DNA of 64,000 bases from JAXGXJ01 sp963816155. Its GTDB lineage: Bacteria > Actinomycetota > Thermoleophilia > RBG-16-64-13. The position numbers and the translations under genes were made by a program. Shown one piece after another: positions 1 through 8,866 of this stretch. Location: NCBI GenBank assembly GCA_963816155.1, contig CAWFJE010000010.1, positions 558,001-622,000 of the forward strand, given 5' to 3'. Position 1 is the first letter of the stretch; each line of letters begins with the position of its first letter. The notes under the pieces were generated by a model, which saw nothing but the letters and a program-made list of their open reading frames with translations, made no database searches and had not been told where the DNA came from.

Positions 1-112
1 CAAGATCATCTTCGACCCTGTCCCACGCAACGCCACGGGCAAGATCGAGAAACCCAAGCTGCGCGAGAAATACGGTGCCGGCAACCTCATCGAGGCGGAG
101 ACCACGCGGTAG
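1..112 (+). CDS. AMP-forming acyl-CoA synthetase/ligase, C-terminal end (partial)
   Basis: Only the last 36 codons are in the window; the gene begins to the left. The readable end contains PRNATGKIEKPKLREKY, which matches the A10 motif (PxxxTGKIxKxxLR) of the C-terminal lid of AMP-dependent acyl-CoA ligases; the lysine of TGK is the catalytic lysine in that family. Such enzymes activate a carboxylic acid with ATP and CoA. It converges on the transporter operon on the other strand, so an acid taken up there could be activated here, but that is inference. The acyl substrate cannot be told from this fragment. Confidence 0.85.
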   Translation, partial: KIIFDPVPRNATGKIEKPKLREKYGAGNLIEAETTR

Positions 113-175
113 GTGGCTCGGGCGGCCGGCACACCTGGCGGCTCATTCTGAGTAGAGTACCGCCAAGTCCTGCGA

Positions 176-202
176 ACTCCCTCGGTGGACCCGCTAGGGA
201 GT
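176..202. terminator. Short stem-loop between convergent genes
   Basis: ACTCCCT (176-182) and AGGGAGT (196-202) form a 7-bp stem with a 13-base loop. It lies between the acyl-CoA ligase end and the livM stop codon and overlaps that stop. There is no clear T tract, so a terminator role is only a possibility. Confidence 0.25.
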
Positions 203-1273
203 CTCACCGCCGTCGGCGGGAGCGGGTCTGGCCGCAGCCGCCGGAGGTGCGGATACCAGCACCCTCCGGGTCGGGAACACGAAGAACTTGGTGCGCTTGG
301 CTATGAAGCCGTAGATGCCGCCCAAACTCCACAGCGGCACTATGACCGCGACCAATCCCAGAACGATGAAGTACCAGCCGCCGTACTGACTGGTGGTCTC
401 CCGAAGCAGGTAGAAGATGACGGCGCCGATGATCGGGCCCTCCACGGTGCCCAGCCCTCCGACGACGGCCATGAACACCATGTAGGCGCTCCAATTGATG
501 GCAAAGACCGAGGCAGGTTGGATGCGAAGCAGACTCATGGCCAAGACCCCTCCCATGAGAGCGCATCCGGCTCCAGCCACTACGAACACGAACATCCGCG
601 TCCGCCACAGGTTCACTCCCGAGCTTTCAGCCGCGAGGTCTTCATCGCGGATAGCCTTGAGGGCCAGACCAGTCCGCGTGCGCAAGATGATATATACGAC
701 GGCGATAGCCACGGCGGCCAGAGCAAGAGCCCACCAGTAGGTCGCGGCGATACGGGCTTCATTGCTGACCCCTGTTGCCGCCTGAATGGTCACGCCCGAG
801 CCTCCACCGGTCGCCTCGATGTTGGAGATGATCATGCGATACATCTCGGCCAGGACCATCGTGCCGATGGCCAGATAGCCGCCCCGCAGCTTGAACACGA
901 TGGCCGCCGACGGGATAGCGACCAGCGCGCCGACCAGAGCGGAGAAGGCAACGGCCAGAAACAGCGGGACGTGGACCACGTCTGCGAAGAACCACAGGCC
1001 GTATGCGCCTAGACCGATGTATCCCTGCTGGCCGACAGAAATGATGCCCCCGAAGCCAAGCAGTAGGTTCCAGAACTGCGCCAATGAAATGAAGAGAAAC
1101 AGGTCGATGAGGCGCCGTGTCCAGGCTGTGCCGGCGAAAGCCGGGACAAAGGCCAGGATGAGAAGCACGACGATGCCCGCCCCGAGAATGATCAAGTGGG
1201 TACGGCTGGCGACACGAACCGAAGCCCGCGAGGCGGTACTCGCAGAGACGGATGAAACGTTTGGTCTGTTCAT
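194..1273 (-). CDS. livM: Branched-chain amino acid-type ABC transporter permease LivM
   Basis: A 359-residue integral membrane protein with the LivM layout: a basic N-terminus, then about ten hydrophobic segments, and the cytoplasmic motif region around AIRDEDLAAESSGVN that contacts the ATPases in this family. The ATG at 1273 overlaps the livH stop as ATGA, which sets the start; a longer reading frame further upstream runs inside livH and is not used. It is the last gene of the minus-strand operon. It should pair with LivH to form the membrane channel. HAAT-family transporters carry branched-chain amino acids but also amides, urea and aromatic or dicarboxylic acids. Confidence 0.93.
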   Translation of the reverse strand: MNRPNVSSVSASTASRASVRVASRTHLIILGAGIVVLLILAFVPAFAGTAWTRRLIDLFLFISLAQFWNLLLGFGGIISVGQQGYIGLGAYGLWFFADVVHVPLFLAVAFSALVGALVAIPSAAIVFKLRGGYLAIGTMVLAEMYRMIISNIEATGGGSGVTIQAATGVSNEARIAATYWWALALAAVAIAVVYIILRTRTGLALKAIRDEDLAAESSGVNLWRTRMFVFVVAGAGCALMGGVLAMSLLRIQPASVFAINWSAYMVFMAVVGGLGTVEGPIIGAVIFYLLRETTSQYGGWYFIVLGLVAVIVPLWSLGGIYGFIAKRTKFFVFPTRRVLVSAPPAAAARPAPADGGETP

Positions 1274-2160
1274 TGTGACGCCACCGGTTTGTTGAGGACG
1301 GTCTTGCCAAGCAAGCCCTCCGGCTTGATGAGCAGGATGATCACGAACACGGCGTGGCCGACGAATATCGACCAGGAGGCTCCGAACACCTGGGCGCCGA
1401 GGGTCTGAGCCAGGCCCAGGATGACCCCGCCCAAGAGCATGCCCCAACCAGAGCCCATGCCTCCGATGATGACTGCCTCAAAGGCGAAGATCAGGCGCTG
1501 GTTGCCCAGCAGCGGGTCAAACGTGGTCCTGATGCCCATCATGACCCCACCGATGACGATGATGAGCAGGGCGAGGCCCATGGCGATGGCATAGAGGTTC
1601 TTGTTGTTAATGCCCATCAACCTGGCCGCTTCCTGGTCGTCAGAGACCGCCCGGAAGGCCCGACCCATCTTCGTGTGGCTGAGAAACAGTTGCAGAGCGG
1701 TGATAACCACCACGGCCATGAGAAAGATGATCAGCGGAAGCCACCCGATGGAGATGCTCTCGGTGAGTGGGATGCTCATGTTCTCGATGGGACCGGCGTC
1801 CAGGCCCTGCGAGTCGGGCGAGAACGCCACCAGCAACCCGTTCTGGATGACCATGGCGATGCCGAAGGTCACGATGACCCCGATGGCGATCCTGGTGCCG
1901 ACGACGCGATTGAGAACCCCTCGCTGCAGGGCATAGCCGATTATGAACATGATCACCATGGTGATAGGGATGGAGTAGAAGGGGTTCATTCCCGAGGCCG
2001 TCACCAGGATGAGCGATATGTAAGCCGGAAGGATCGTGAAGTCGCCGTGCGCCAGGTTGGTGAGGCGCATGATGCCAAAAACGAGGCCCTGCCCGGTCGC
2101 GAACAAGGCGTACAAGCCGCCCAATAAGATGCCCTGTATGAGTGCGTTTGCCCAAACCAT
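1270..2160 (-). CDS. livH: Branched-chain amino acid-type ABC transporter permease LivH
   Basis: A 296-residue polytopic membrane protein with the LivH pattern: N-terminal QGILLGGLYALFATGQGL, then LAHGDFTILPAYIS, and the coupling region FRAVSDDQEAARLMGIN about two thirds along. Length is normal for the family. It starts one base upstream of the livF stop region (livF ends at 2163) and its stop overlaps the livM start, so translation is probably coupled. It forms the inner-membrane translocation pore with LivM. Substrate is not readable from the permease. Confidence 0.93.
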   Translation of the reverse strand: MVWANALIQGILLGGLYALFATGQGLVFGIMRLTNLAHGDFTILPAYISLILVTASGMNPFYSIPITMVIMFIIGYALQRGVLNRVVGTRIAIGVIVTFGIAMVIQNGLLVAFSPDSQGLDAGPIENMSIPLTESISIGWLPLIIFLMAVVVITALQLFLSHTKMGRAFRAVSDDQEAARLMGINNKNLYAIAMGLALLIIVIGGVMMGIRTTFDPLLGNQRLIFAFEAVIIGGMGSGWGMLLGGVILGLAQTLGAQVFGASWSIFVGHAVFVIILLIKPEGLLGKTVLNKPVASQ

Positions 2161-2162
2161 GT

Positions 2163-2861
2163 CTATACCCCGAAGTAGGCGGCGGTTATCTGCTCGGTCG
2201 TCAGCTCACTCGGAGTGCCCTTCAGGGCGATGCGGCCTTCGAGGAAGCAGGCCACGTGAGAGGCCACGGTGAGCACGTGTTGCACGTCCTGCTCCACCAC
2301 CAGGATGGTGCAGCCCGAATTTAGCAGCGTGGGGAAGCTGTCGTAGATGCGCTTGATAACCACCGGGGCCAGTCCCAGGGAGACCTCGTCCATGAGGATG
2401 AGGCGGGGGTTGGACATCAGAGCCCGGCCGATGGCCAAGGCCTGCTGCTCCCCCCCGGAGAGAGCTGATGCCTGGCGCTTGGCCAGAGGTACCAGCAGGG
2501 GGAAGAGCTCGTAGACGGCGTCGGTGGTCCAGGGACCCTTGCGGTTGCGATAGGCGCCGATGAGCAGGTTCTCGTGCACGGAGAGGCTGGTAAAGACGCG
2601 GCGCCCCTCGGGCACGGAGGCGATGCCCATCTCCACGCGCTTGTGTGCGGGCATGTGGTCGATGGGTTGACCGTCAAACAGGATGCGGCCCTGGCGGGGG
2701 ATGAGGGTACCGGCGATGGTCTTGAGCAGGGTGCTCTTACCGGCTCCGTTGGCCCCGATGCAGGCGAAGATCTCGCCTTCGTCTATATTCAGGTCGACGT
2801 CGTAGAGGGCCTGGAAGTCCTCGTAGTAGGCGCTCATGTTCTCGATCTCGAGCAGGCTCAT
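2163..2861 (-). CDS. livF: Branched-chain amino acid-type ABC transporter ATP-binding protein LivF
   Basis: A complete 232-residue cytoplasmic ATPase. Walker A is GANGAGKS (residues 36-43), the signature is LSGGEQQ (about 136-142), and Walker B is LILMDE, followed by the SLGLAP run that is typical of LivF rather than LivG. The start overlaps the livG stop by ATGA. It would hydrolyse ATP with LivG to drive uptake through LivH/LivM. Confidence 0.95.
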   Translation of the reverse strand: MSLLEIENMSAYYEDFQALYDVDLNIDEGEIFACIGANGAGKSTLLKTIAGTLIPRQGRILFDGQPIDHMPAHKRVEMGIASVPEGRRVFTSLSVHENLLIGAYRNRKGPWTTDAVYELFPLLVPLAKRQASALSGGEQQALAIGRALMSNPRLILMDEVSLGLAPVVIKRIYDSFPTLLNSGCTILVVEQDVQHVLTVASHVACFLEGRIALKGTPSELTTEQITAAYFGV

Positions 2862-3590
2862 GCCGGCGTACCTCCCATGTAGCAGGCCTGCACTTCGGCG
2901 GAGTTCATGACCTCGCGGGGATCGCCCTCACAGAGGTTGCGGCCGAACTGGATGACGCTGATGCGGTCGACCACGGCTAGGAGTGCGTGCACGATGTGCT
3001 CGATCCACACGATGGTGACTCCGGTCTGGCGCAGCTTCTTGATCTCTTCGATGAGGTCCGTCACTTCGGCCTCGGTCAGACCGCCGGCGATCTCATCAAG
3101 GAGCAGGAGCTTGGGATCGGTAGCCAAGAGCGCGGGCCAGTTCCAGGCGCTTGCGGTCAAGGAGCGTGAGCGAACCTGCCAGCACGTTGACCTTGTCCTG
3201 CAGACCGGTGATGTCAAGGACCTCGATGACCTTGCCGTAGGAGGCCCGCTCCGTCATCTTGCGTCCGTGGGTGGCGCCCACAAGGACGTTCTCAAAGACG
3301 GTCATGCCCACAAAGGGCTTGGGGATCTGGAAGGTGCGGCCGATGCCGATGCGGCAGCGCTCATGGCGGGACAGGCGGGTGATGTCCCTGCCGTCGAACA
3401 CGACCGTGCCCCCGTCGGCGTGTACGGCTCCGGTGATGAGGTTGAACCACGTGGTCTTCCCGGCCCCGTTGGGACCGACGATCCCCAGAGCCTCACCCTC
3501 ACTCACGCTAATGCTGAGATCGTCTATGACCAGTACGCCTCCGAACGACTTGCGGAGACCCACTGTCTCAAGTGCTAGGGCCAACTGCAT
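2858..3590 (-). CDS. livG: ABC transporter ATP-binding protein LivG, frameshifted (one extra base near 3125)
   Basis: The N-terminal part carries Walker A GPNGAGKT and the LivG-typical region ending LLDRKRLELARAL. The C-terminal part continues ATDPKLLLLDEIAGG (Walker B) through the H-loop WIEHIV in another frame. The two halves join smoothly if one base is removed at about 3122-3126, giving about 243 residues, close to the normal length. The start at 3590 follows GGAGGTGA. Flanking operon genes are intact, so I think this is a sequencing indel and a working gene. A real inactivating mutation would disable the transporter unless LivF can substitute. Confidence 0.85.
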
Positions 3591-3625
3591 TCACCTCCAT
3601 CGATCTCCCCCCCCTCGATCCCAGC

Positions 3626-4624
3626 CTAGAAGCCCAACGCCTGAGCGTTCGATTCGTAGACCTGGGCCCGCTCGTCCTCCGGCAACCCGAGACCGTCCAG
3701 GAAGTCGGTGCAGGAGTCCATTCTTTCGTACGGATAGTCAGAGCCGAGAAGGATCTTGTTCAGACCGATGCCGTCCCGCGTGCAGTAGTACGCGGGACCG
3801 AAGTAGTTGCCACTGGTGGTCACCCACAGATTGTTGAGCACATAGTGGCTGGCCCATTTCTCGCTCCCAGGGCCGAACTCAGGGTTGGGAGCGCCCTTGT
3901 TCTGCCTGTAGGCGCAGTCGACCCGGTTGACCCAGAAGGGGAGTGCCTCTCCATAGTGCCCCAGGATCATCTTCAAGTTCGGGTAGCGGTCGAACACCCC
4001 TCGCACGATCATGCGCAGAAAGACGTAGGCCGTCTCAGCGCCGAAGCCGAAGGTGGGGCCGGCCAATACGAACCCGAACTCCCTGAGTTGCGGGATCATG
4101 GGGATGGCCGGGTGAAGATAGATAGGAACGTTGAGTTCTTCGCACTTGGCAAGGATGGGCCAATAGACAGGGTCATCGAGAAACGAATCGCCGAAGTTGG
4201 AGTGCGTGTCCCAGCCTTTGAAGCCCAGCGTCCCTACGCAGCGCTCCAGCTCCTTGACGGCATGGTCCACATCCTTGGGAGCGAGCGTGGCCCAACCGCC
4301 AAAACGGTCTGGATACTTGGCCATGGCTTCGGCAAGAACGTTGTTGGCGTCCTCAGCGACCTTCACACCCACTTCCGCAGGCAGGGCTTCAACCCCGGGC
4401 GACGTGAGGGACAAGTAGGCGAAGTCGATGCGCGCCTCATCCATGGCGGCTATGCGACCCTCGCCCATGTCCATGATCTCTTTCTTCTTGGCGATCGAGC
4501 TCCACACTTCCGGCGAGAGCCTCTCCCCGCCGTTCTCAAGGCGGGGATAGCCCTCGTTGTTCGCCAAGGCCTCCAGCCAAGCCGGGGTGATGAAATGATT
4601 CTCCAGATCGATGACTCGGATCAC
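3626..4624 (-). CDS. Amidohydrolase family 2 protein, resorcylate/dihydroxybenzoate decarboxylase-like
   Basis: 332 residues. The expected metal ligands of the ACMSD/gamma-resorcylate decarboxylase group are visible: E8 and H10 in DLENHF, H171 in YLHPAIP, H223 in GHYGE and D296 in LGSDYPYE. Family members remove CO2 from aromatic acids or hydrolyse related compounds using one divalent metal. The GTG start at 4624 sits 7 bases after AAGGAG. The gene lies between the binding protein and the ATPase genes of an ABC importer, which is unusual and suggests the enzyme acts on the imported compound. The exact substrate, and whether it decarboxylates or hydrolyses, cannot be read from the sequence. 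Confidence 0.82.
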   Translation of the reverse strand: MIRVIDLENHFITPAWLEALANNEGYPRLENGGERLSPEVWSSIAKKKEIMDMGEGRIAAMDEARIDFAYLSLTSPGVEALPAEVGVKVAEDANNVLAEAMAKYPDRFGGWATLAPKDVDHAVKELERCVGTLGFKGWDTHSNFGDSFLDDPVYWPILAKCEELNVPIYLHPAIPMIPQLREFGFVLAGPTFGFGAETAYVFLRMIVRGVFDRYPNLKMILGHYGEALPFWVNRVDCAYRQNKGAPNPEFGPGSEKWASHYVLNNLWVTTSGNYFGPAYYCTRDGIGLNKILLGSDYPYERMDSCTDFLDGLGLPEDERAQVYESNAQALGF

Positions 4625-4676
4625 TCCTATACTCCTTCTGAGGTCCTAGGCTCGCGCTCGGTCGCTCAGCGCGCCG

Positions 4677-6149
4677 TTACGCGTAGACCATCGGTTCGAT
4701 GGGCCGGGCGATGGGTATAGCCGGATCGGTCGCCGCCACCAGTTCCACGTCGTACGGCCAAGCGGCTCCGGCCTCGGTCTTGACCCACTGACCGCTCGCG
4801 ATGTGAACAAGGTTCACGTTGAGCACCGGGTGACTGGTTCCCATCTTGACCGGCGCGGTGAAGTCGATAAGCCCATTGATGGTATCCAGCTTGGTGCTCT
4901 GGATGGCGGGGATGAACGCTTCCCGATTTTCGAAGTCCGTTACCCGCTTGCACACGTCGATGGCCCACTCGAACTTGCCGTACTGCCCGATCGGCTCCGT
5001 CCAGCCCTTGCCGGTGTCGGCACTGTACTGGTCGGCCAGTTCCTGGCACGTCTGGCCCGTGAGCGAGCTCTTGTAGGGGAAGGTGGGATGCCAAACAACC
5101 TCTGCCGAGAGTCCCTGTACGGTGTCGCCCAAGGCCACGGCCGTCTCATGGAAGAGCAGGGCCAGGCTCATGGTGACGATCTTGGGCTGGTAGCCCTGCT
5201 GCAGACACTGCTTCCAGAAGTTGGTGAACGTGGGTGGTTGCTGTGCTCCGGTGAGTATCTCGCAGCCGGCCTTCTTGAACTCGAAGATCTGCTGGGTGAA
5301 GTCCTCCGCGTTCGTCTCGTGGAATCCCGGGGTGATGAGGGTGTACCCCGTGTCTTTCATGTGGAAGGCGACTCCGGACTTTTCGTTGGCGAAGGCCCGA
5401 CCGGAAGTGTCGTTGGGAAGAATGACCCCGACCATCTTGTTGGTGGGTATCTGGTCCCAGGTGTTCACCCGCAGCTTCGACGAGGCCGCGTAGCCGTAGT
5501 GGGACATATAGGTCCACGTGAAGGGCTTGTCCGGGGTCCCTCCCCGGCCGAAGAAGAACGCCTCAAACGGTACAAAGTTGGCCAGGAACGGTACACCGTT
5601 GACCTCGCACTGATCTGCCACCGGGTTGACCGTGTCCGGGTTCGATGACGCGAGCACCATGTCGACACCGTCGTTGAGGATCAAGTCGCCGGCCACTTGG
5701 GCGGCGCGGTCGGCCCGCGACTGGCTATCGACGATCTTGAACTCAAACTTGTGAAGCATCCCATCGCCGCAGACGAAGCCGTCCGCGACGGTCGCCGCCA
5801 CCGTGTTGACGATCCACTCGTCGGGCTTGGCGAAAGAGGCGAGGTTACCGGTCAGTGGCGACACGACGCCTATCTTGATGACGCGGCCCTCTTCGGCCGA
5901 TGCGGCTACAGTGGTTGTCGACCCCGCCGCCGCCGTAGTGCTCGTGCTCTCTCCGGCCACGGCCGTCGTGCTGACTGCGGCTGCGCTGGTGGTAGTGGTC
6001 TCGTCGTCGCCTCCGCAGGCGGCCACCAGACCACCCAGGCCGGCACCCATAGTCACAGTCGCTCCCGCCAGTCCTGCCAGTTTCAGAAACTCGCGCCTAC
6101 TGACCGCTGTCCCCTGTTTGGTCTCTGCTCCATCATTTCTGTCCGACAT
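4677..6149 (-). CDS. Tat-exported lipoprotein, substrate-binding protein of the Liv-type ABC transporter
   Basis: 490 residues. The N-terminus has a twin-arginine signal, SRREFLK (R18, R19), a hydrophobic stretch, and a lipobox LVAAC with C45 as the lipidated cysteine. A Thr/Ser/Ala-rich linker (about 50-90) tethers the type I periplasmic binding fold that starts at IKIGVVSPLTGNLA. The ATG at 6149 follows GAGGGGACAAGGC, which fixes the start; the frame is open further upstream but without support. It is the first gene of the liv operon, downstream of a predicted promoter and an IclR-type operator. Folded export through Tat is uncommon for this family. The ligand may be an aromatic or other organic acid rather than an amino acid. 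Confidence 0.92.
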   Translation of the reverse strand: MSDRNDGAETKQGTAVSRREFLKLAGLAGATVTMGAGLGGLVAACGGDDETTTTSAAAVSTTAVAGESTSTTAAAGSTTTVAASAEEGRVIKIGVVSPLTGNLASFAKPDEWIVNTVAATVADGFVCGDGMLHKFEFKIVDSQSRADRAAQVAGDLILNDGVDMVLASSNPDTVNPVADQCEVNGVPFLANFVPFEAFFFGRGGTPDKPFTWTYMSHYGYAASSKLRVNTWDQIPTNKMVGVILPNDTSGRAFANEKSGVAFHMKDTGYTLITPGFHETNAEDFTQQIFEFKKAGCEILTGAQQPPTFTNFWKQCLQQGYQPKIVTMSLALLFHETAVALGDTVQGLSAEVVWHPTFPYKSSLTGQTCQELADQYSADTGKGWTEPIGQYGKFEWAIDVCKRVTDFENREAFIPAIQSTKLDTINGLIDFTAPVKMGTSHPVLNVNLVHIASGQWVKTEAGAAWPYDVELVAATDPAIPIARPIEPMVYA

Positions 6150-6211
6150 GCCTTGTCCCCTCTCGCGATTGCTCAGTCGACCCCGTAGGTCACCTACCCC
6201 TGAGACCGCCC

Positions 6212-6240
6212 GAAGTTTCATTAGCTGAAACTTCTGTTTC
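6212..6240. promoter_or_regulatory. Inverted-repeat operator, likely IclR-type
   Basis: GAAGTTTCA (6212-6220) and TGAAACTTC (6226-6234) form a perfect 9-bp inverted repeat with a 5-base spacer. A second, overlapping dyad, GAAAC (6227-6231) and GTTTC (6236-6240), shares its half-site. It lies a few bases downstream of the predicted start of liv transcription, where a bound protein would block the polymerase. The divergent IclR gene is the obvious candidate binder. Confidence 0.65.
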
Positions 6241-6253
6241 TCTAGGTGAGCGC

Positions 6254-6282
6254 ACGGTAGCACCCGTGCTTGTGTGTGTCAA
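6254..6282 (-). promoter_or_regulatory. Predicted sigma70-type promoter of the liv operon
   Basis: On the minus strand TTGACA (6277-6282, perfect -35) is followed after 17 bases by TACCGT (6254-6259, a weak -10). Predicted transcription start is near 6247, giving a leader of about 100 bases that contains the inverted-repeat operator. Confidence 0.5.
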
Positions 6283-6350
6283 TAACCCGAGCCCACTGGC
6301 AGAGGCGCATCTTTTGCTCTACCATCATGACCGAAAGCTTGTTGAGATAG

Positions 6351-6378
6351 TTGATGATGTTCCGTACGCTGGTAGTAT
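6351..6378 (+). promoter_or_regulatory. Predicted promoter of the iclR-type regulator gene
   Basis: TTGATG (6351-6356), 16 bases, then TAGTAT (6373-6378) make a plausible sigma70-type promoter about 70 bases before the regulator's ATG at 6447. Confidence 0.4.
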
Positions 6379-6446
6379 GGTTCTACTCAGTGGACCGCAT
6401 CCTTCGGCTTCGGCAAAAAGTCGGTGAGTGAGGACTTGATGACTCC

Positions 6447-7250
6447 ATGAGCAACGAAGACCTACCCGGAGGAGAGGTCGGCCCGCAACTGCGCACTCTC
6501 GAACGCGGCCTGCAGATCCTGAGCCTGTTCGATGTCGAGCACCAGGAGTGGACTTTTGGCGAGGTTTGCAGGGCCTCAGGACTCTCGAAGGCAACGGCTT
6601 TCCGCTTCCTGAAGAAGATGGAGGCCATGCGGTACTTGGGTTACGACGAGCAAACGCGGACCTATCACCTAGGTTCGAGTCTGCTGGCTGCAGCCTACCT
6701 CGCCTCCGCTCACTCGCAGATCGCGCGCATTGCCCGACCCCTCCTGGAAGAGCTCGCGGCGGCCACTGGTGAGGCCGTCAACATAGCCCTGGGCACCGAC
6801 GAAGGCCCGTTGATCGTCGACGCGGTCTACGCCCCCACGGCCTTTCGGCCCCATCTGCACGTAGGGGTAGTCCTGCGCGGCCTAACGGCCGCACACACCA
6901 GAGTCTTCGCCGCCTATGCCTCCGAAGAAGAACGGTTGAAACTCCTTCTCGGAGAGCAAGAGAAACGCACTGAGCACACCATCACCGACCCTCAGACGCT
7001 GGCGGGCATCCTGGCGAAGGTCAAAGAGGAAGGCATCTGCTATTCCCAGGAGGAATGGTTCATCGGATCCTGCGCGGCCGCCGTCCCCGTATTCGACTGC
7101 ACCGGCACAGTGAGACAGTCAGTGGCCATCATCGCGCCCAAGGAGAGGTTCAGGCCGGAAGACCAACTCAGATACGGCGAGGCCCTTCACCGCACCGCCG
7201 CCGAGCTTTCCCTTGAGTTAGGAGGAGCCTCGCGTGGCCTGCAGAGATGA
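6447..7250 (+). CDS. IclR family transcriptional regulator
   Basis: 267 residues. The N-terminal winged helix (about residues 14-75) has TLERGLQILSLFD and the recognition-helix run ASGLSKATAFRFLKKME, followed by the wing YHLGSSLL. The C-terminal GAF-like effector domain (about 85-255) ends near SVAIIAPKERF. Such dimeric proteins bind small aromatic or organic acids and repress or activate neighbouring operons. It is divergent from the liv/amidohydrolase operon with a strong inverted repeat between them, so it most likely controls that operon. Its last 33 bases overlap the end of the convergent nuclease gene. Confidence 0.93.
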   Translation: MSNEDLPGGEVGPQLRTLERGLQILSLFDVEHQEWTFGEVCRASGLSKATAFRFLKKMEAMRYLGYDEQTRTYHLGSSLLAAAYLASAHSQIARIARPLLEELAAATGEAVNIALGTDEGPLIVDAVYAPTAFRPHLHVGVVLRGLTAAHTRVFAAYASEEERLKLLLGEQEKRTEHTITDPQTLAGILAKVKEEGICYSQEEWFIGSCAAAVPVFDCTGTVRQSVAIIAPKERFRPEDQLRYGEALHRTAAELSLELGGASRGLQR

Positions 7251-8735
7251 ACTCCGGTCTGGTTTAGCTTCGAGCAACGCCTCACGCACCCTGACCAAGG
7301 CCAAGGTGTCGGTGGCGCAGTAGGCGAGAAGGTCGGCGAAGATGGCCTCCCGCTCGGCCTCGCAGCATTCGCCGAAGACGGCCTGCCCGTAGCGCACGGT
7401 GGCCACTTCACCGTTCGGCACCGCCAACCCCTCGTAGGATAGATCGTCCACCAGGGCCGGGAGGACGTACTTGAGTGACGTGCGCCCGTGAAAGTCGGGG
7501 TGCTGCACGTGGTTGCGGACGACCTTCTCGAGATCGAAGAGCCGCTCCTGGAGTCGGCCGATCGGGTCGGCCAGGTCGGGCAGGTCGCGCGCCAGTGAGC
7601 TGAGAATGGTGTTCTCATACGAGCTGTAGACCACGACGCGCCCCTCGCCCGGCAGCGCCGAGAGCAGACTGGCGGCGAAGTCCCTGCGCGGGTCGCCGCC
7701 CGTGGTGTGGAGAAACTCCTGATGGCTGAGTTCCCCGTCGCAAAGAGTGTGGCACGACCACTGCACAGGTACGGGCTGATAGGGCCGCGTGCCTTCATGA
7801 ACTGGAAGCGCCGCCCGAAAAGTCTCGAAGTCGAGGAAGTGAAGAGGCTCCTCGAGCACGTCCAATTCCTCCTGCAGCCCAGAGCCGAAACGCGCTTCGC
7901 CCGACTGGATCACATCGCACACCGTGCGCTGCTGTGGGGTCAGGCCGGGATAGTCGAGAGGGACCTCCTGAATGGAGCCGTAGCCGTCGCCCACCAAGGC
8001 GCACAGCAGTTCGTTGTTCAGGCGGGGGATCTCGGTCACTGGAAACTCGGGCAGGTATTCATGACAATGGCCCTGGAAACGGCACGTGTATGGCTGCTCA
8101 CAGCGCTTGCTGATCTGCACCTCGGGGCACGCGCCGGCCAGCATGTCCTTCATCTGGCGAAGCAGGTCGGGAACAGCCGGTAGGAACGTCTCCACATCAG
8201 CCGTGACATCGGCCAAGGTGAACAGTTGTCCCAGATCGTACGGCCCTCCCGGATACACGTACCCGTTGTTCAGATGCAGCACGCGGCAGCCGGCAATGGG
8301 AACGCCGGACCCGCGCAGCACGTGGGCTTGGATGCCGAGATCGGTGGTGTGCTCAGGCTTGACGTCCGTAGACGACTTGACCTCTATGAGCGTCCACCCC
8401 CGGGAGTCGTCCTTGACCACGATGTCGCTGCGAACCAGCACGCCATCATGCTCAAACGCGGCTTCGTACAGACACGAGAAGCCTTCGCTCAGCAGACGGC
8501 GAGTCGTGCTGAGGGCCTGGGAGCTGTGCAGATAGTCTTCCTGCACCAGCACGCCACCGGGGAAGTATTCGCGCGCCAGCGCGCCCACCTCGTGACCTTG
8601 GTCGAACACCGCCTGCTGCGCATCGCCCACCGGATCGGCCAGCTGATACGCATGGCACAGCAGCCACAGATGCTTGGGACACTGCAAACCCGCTTGGAAA
8701 CGGGATTTCGACAACCTGGGAACTCGCGCCGCCAC
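7218..8735 (-). CDS. DUF2779 protein: RecB/Cas4-like nuclease plus RNase H-like domain
   Basis: 505 residues in two parts. The N-terminal half is a PD-(D/E)XK nuclease: D104 in VRSDIVV and E118-V-K120 in LIEVKSST. Cysteines C19, C203, C212, C218 and C224 are spaced as in Cas4/AddB-like 4Fe-4S nucleases. The C-terminal half (from LHFLDFETF, about residue 290) is the DUF2779 region, which has an RNase H-like exonuclease pattern with its DxE start. Start is GTG at 8735 after a GGGGGTGG run. It stands alone, with no CRISPR array or recombination gene nearby. A DNA repair or phage-defence role is possible but not shown. Confidence 0.82.
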   Translation of the reverse strand: MAARVPRLSKSRFQAGLQCPKHLWLLCHAYQLADPVGDAQQAVFDQGHEVGALAREYFPGGVLVQEDYLHSSQALSTTRRLLSEGFSCLYEAAFEHDGVLVRSDIVVKDDSRGWTLIEVKSSTDVKPEHTTDLGIQAHVLRGSGVPIAGCRVLHLNNGYVYPGGPYDLGQLFTLADVTADVETFLPAVPDLLRQMKDMLAGACPEVQISKRCEQPYTCRFQGHCHEYLPEFPVTEIPRLNNELLCALVGDGYGSIQEVPLDYPGLTPQQRTVCDVIQSGEARFGSGLQEELDVLEEPLHFLDFETFRAALPVHEGTRPYQPVPVQWSCHTLCDGELSHQEFLHTTGGDPRRDFAASLLSALPGEGRVVVYSSYENTILSSLARDLPDLADPIGRLQERLFDLEKVVRNHVQHPDFHGRTSLKYVLPALVDDLSYEGLAVPNGEVATVRYGQAVFGECCEAEREAIFADLLAYCATDTLALVRVREALLEAKPDRSSSLQATRGSS

Positions 8736-8866
8736 TTTCCACCCCCTGCTCAGTACGTCTCAATTCAGGTTAGCAGGAGGGTCGGACAGGACTGCGTCAC
8801 CGCACCCGGGCCGGCGGTCGGAGACCCGAGCTGTGGCCTGCCGACCGGACTCGAGACCCGCGGCTC

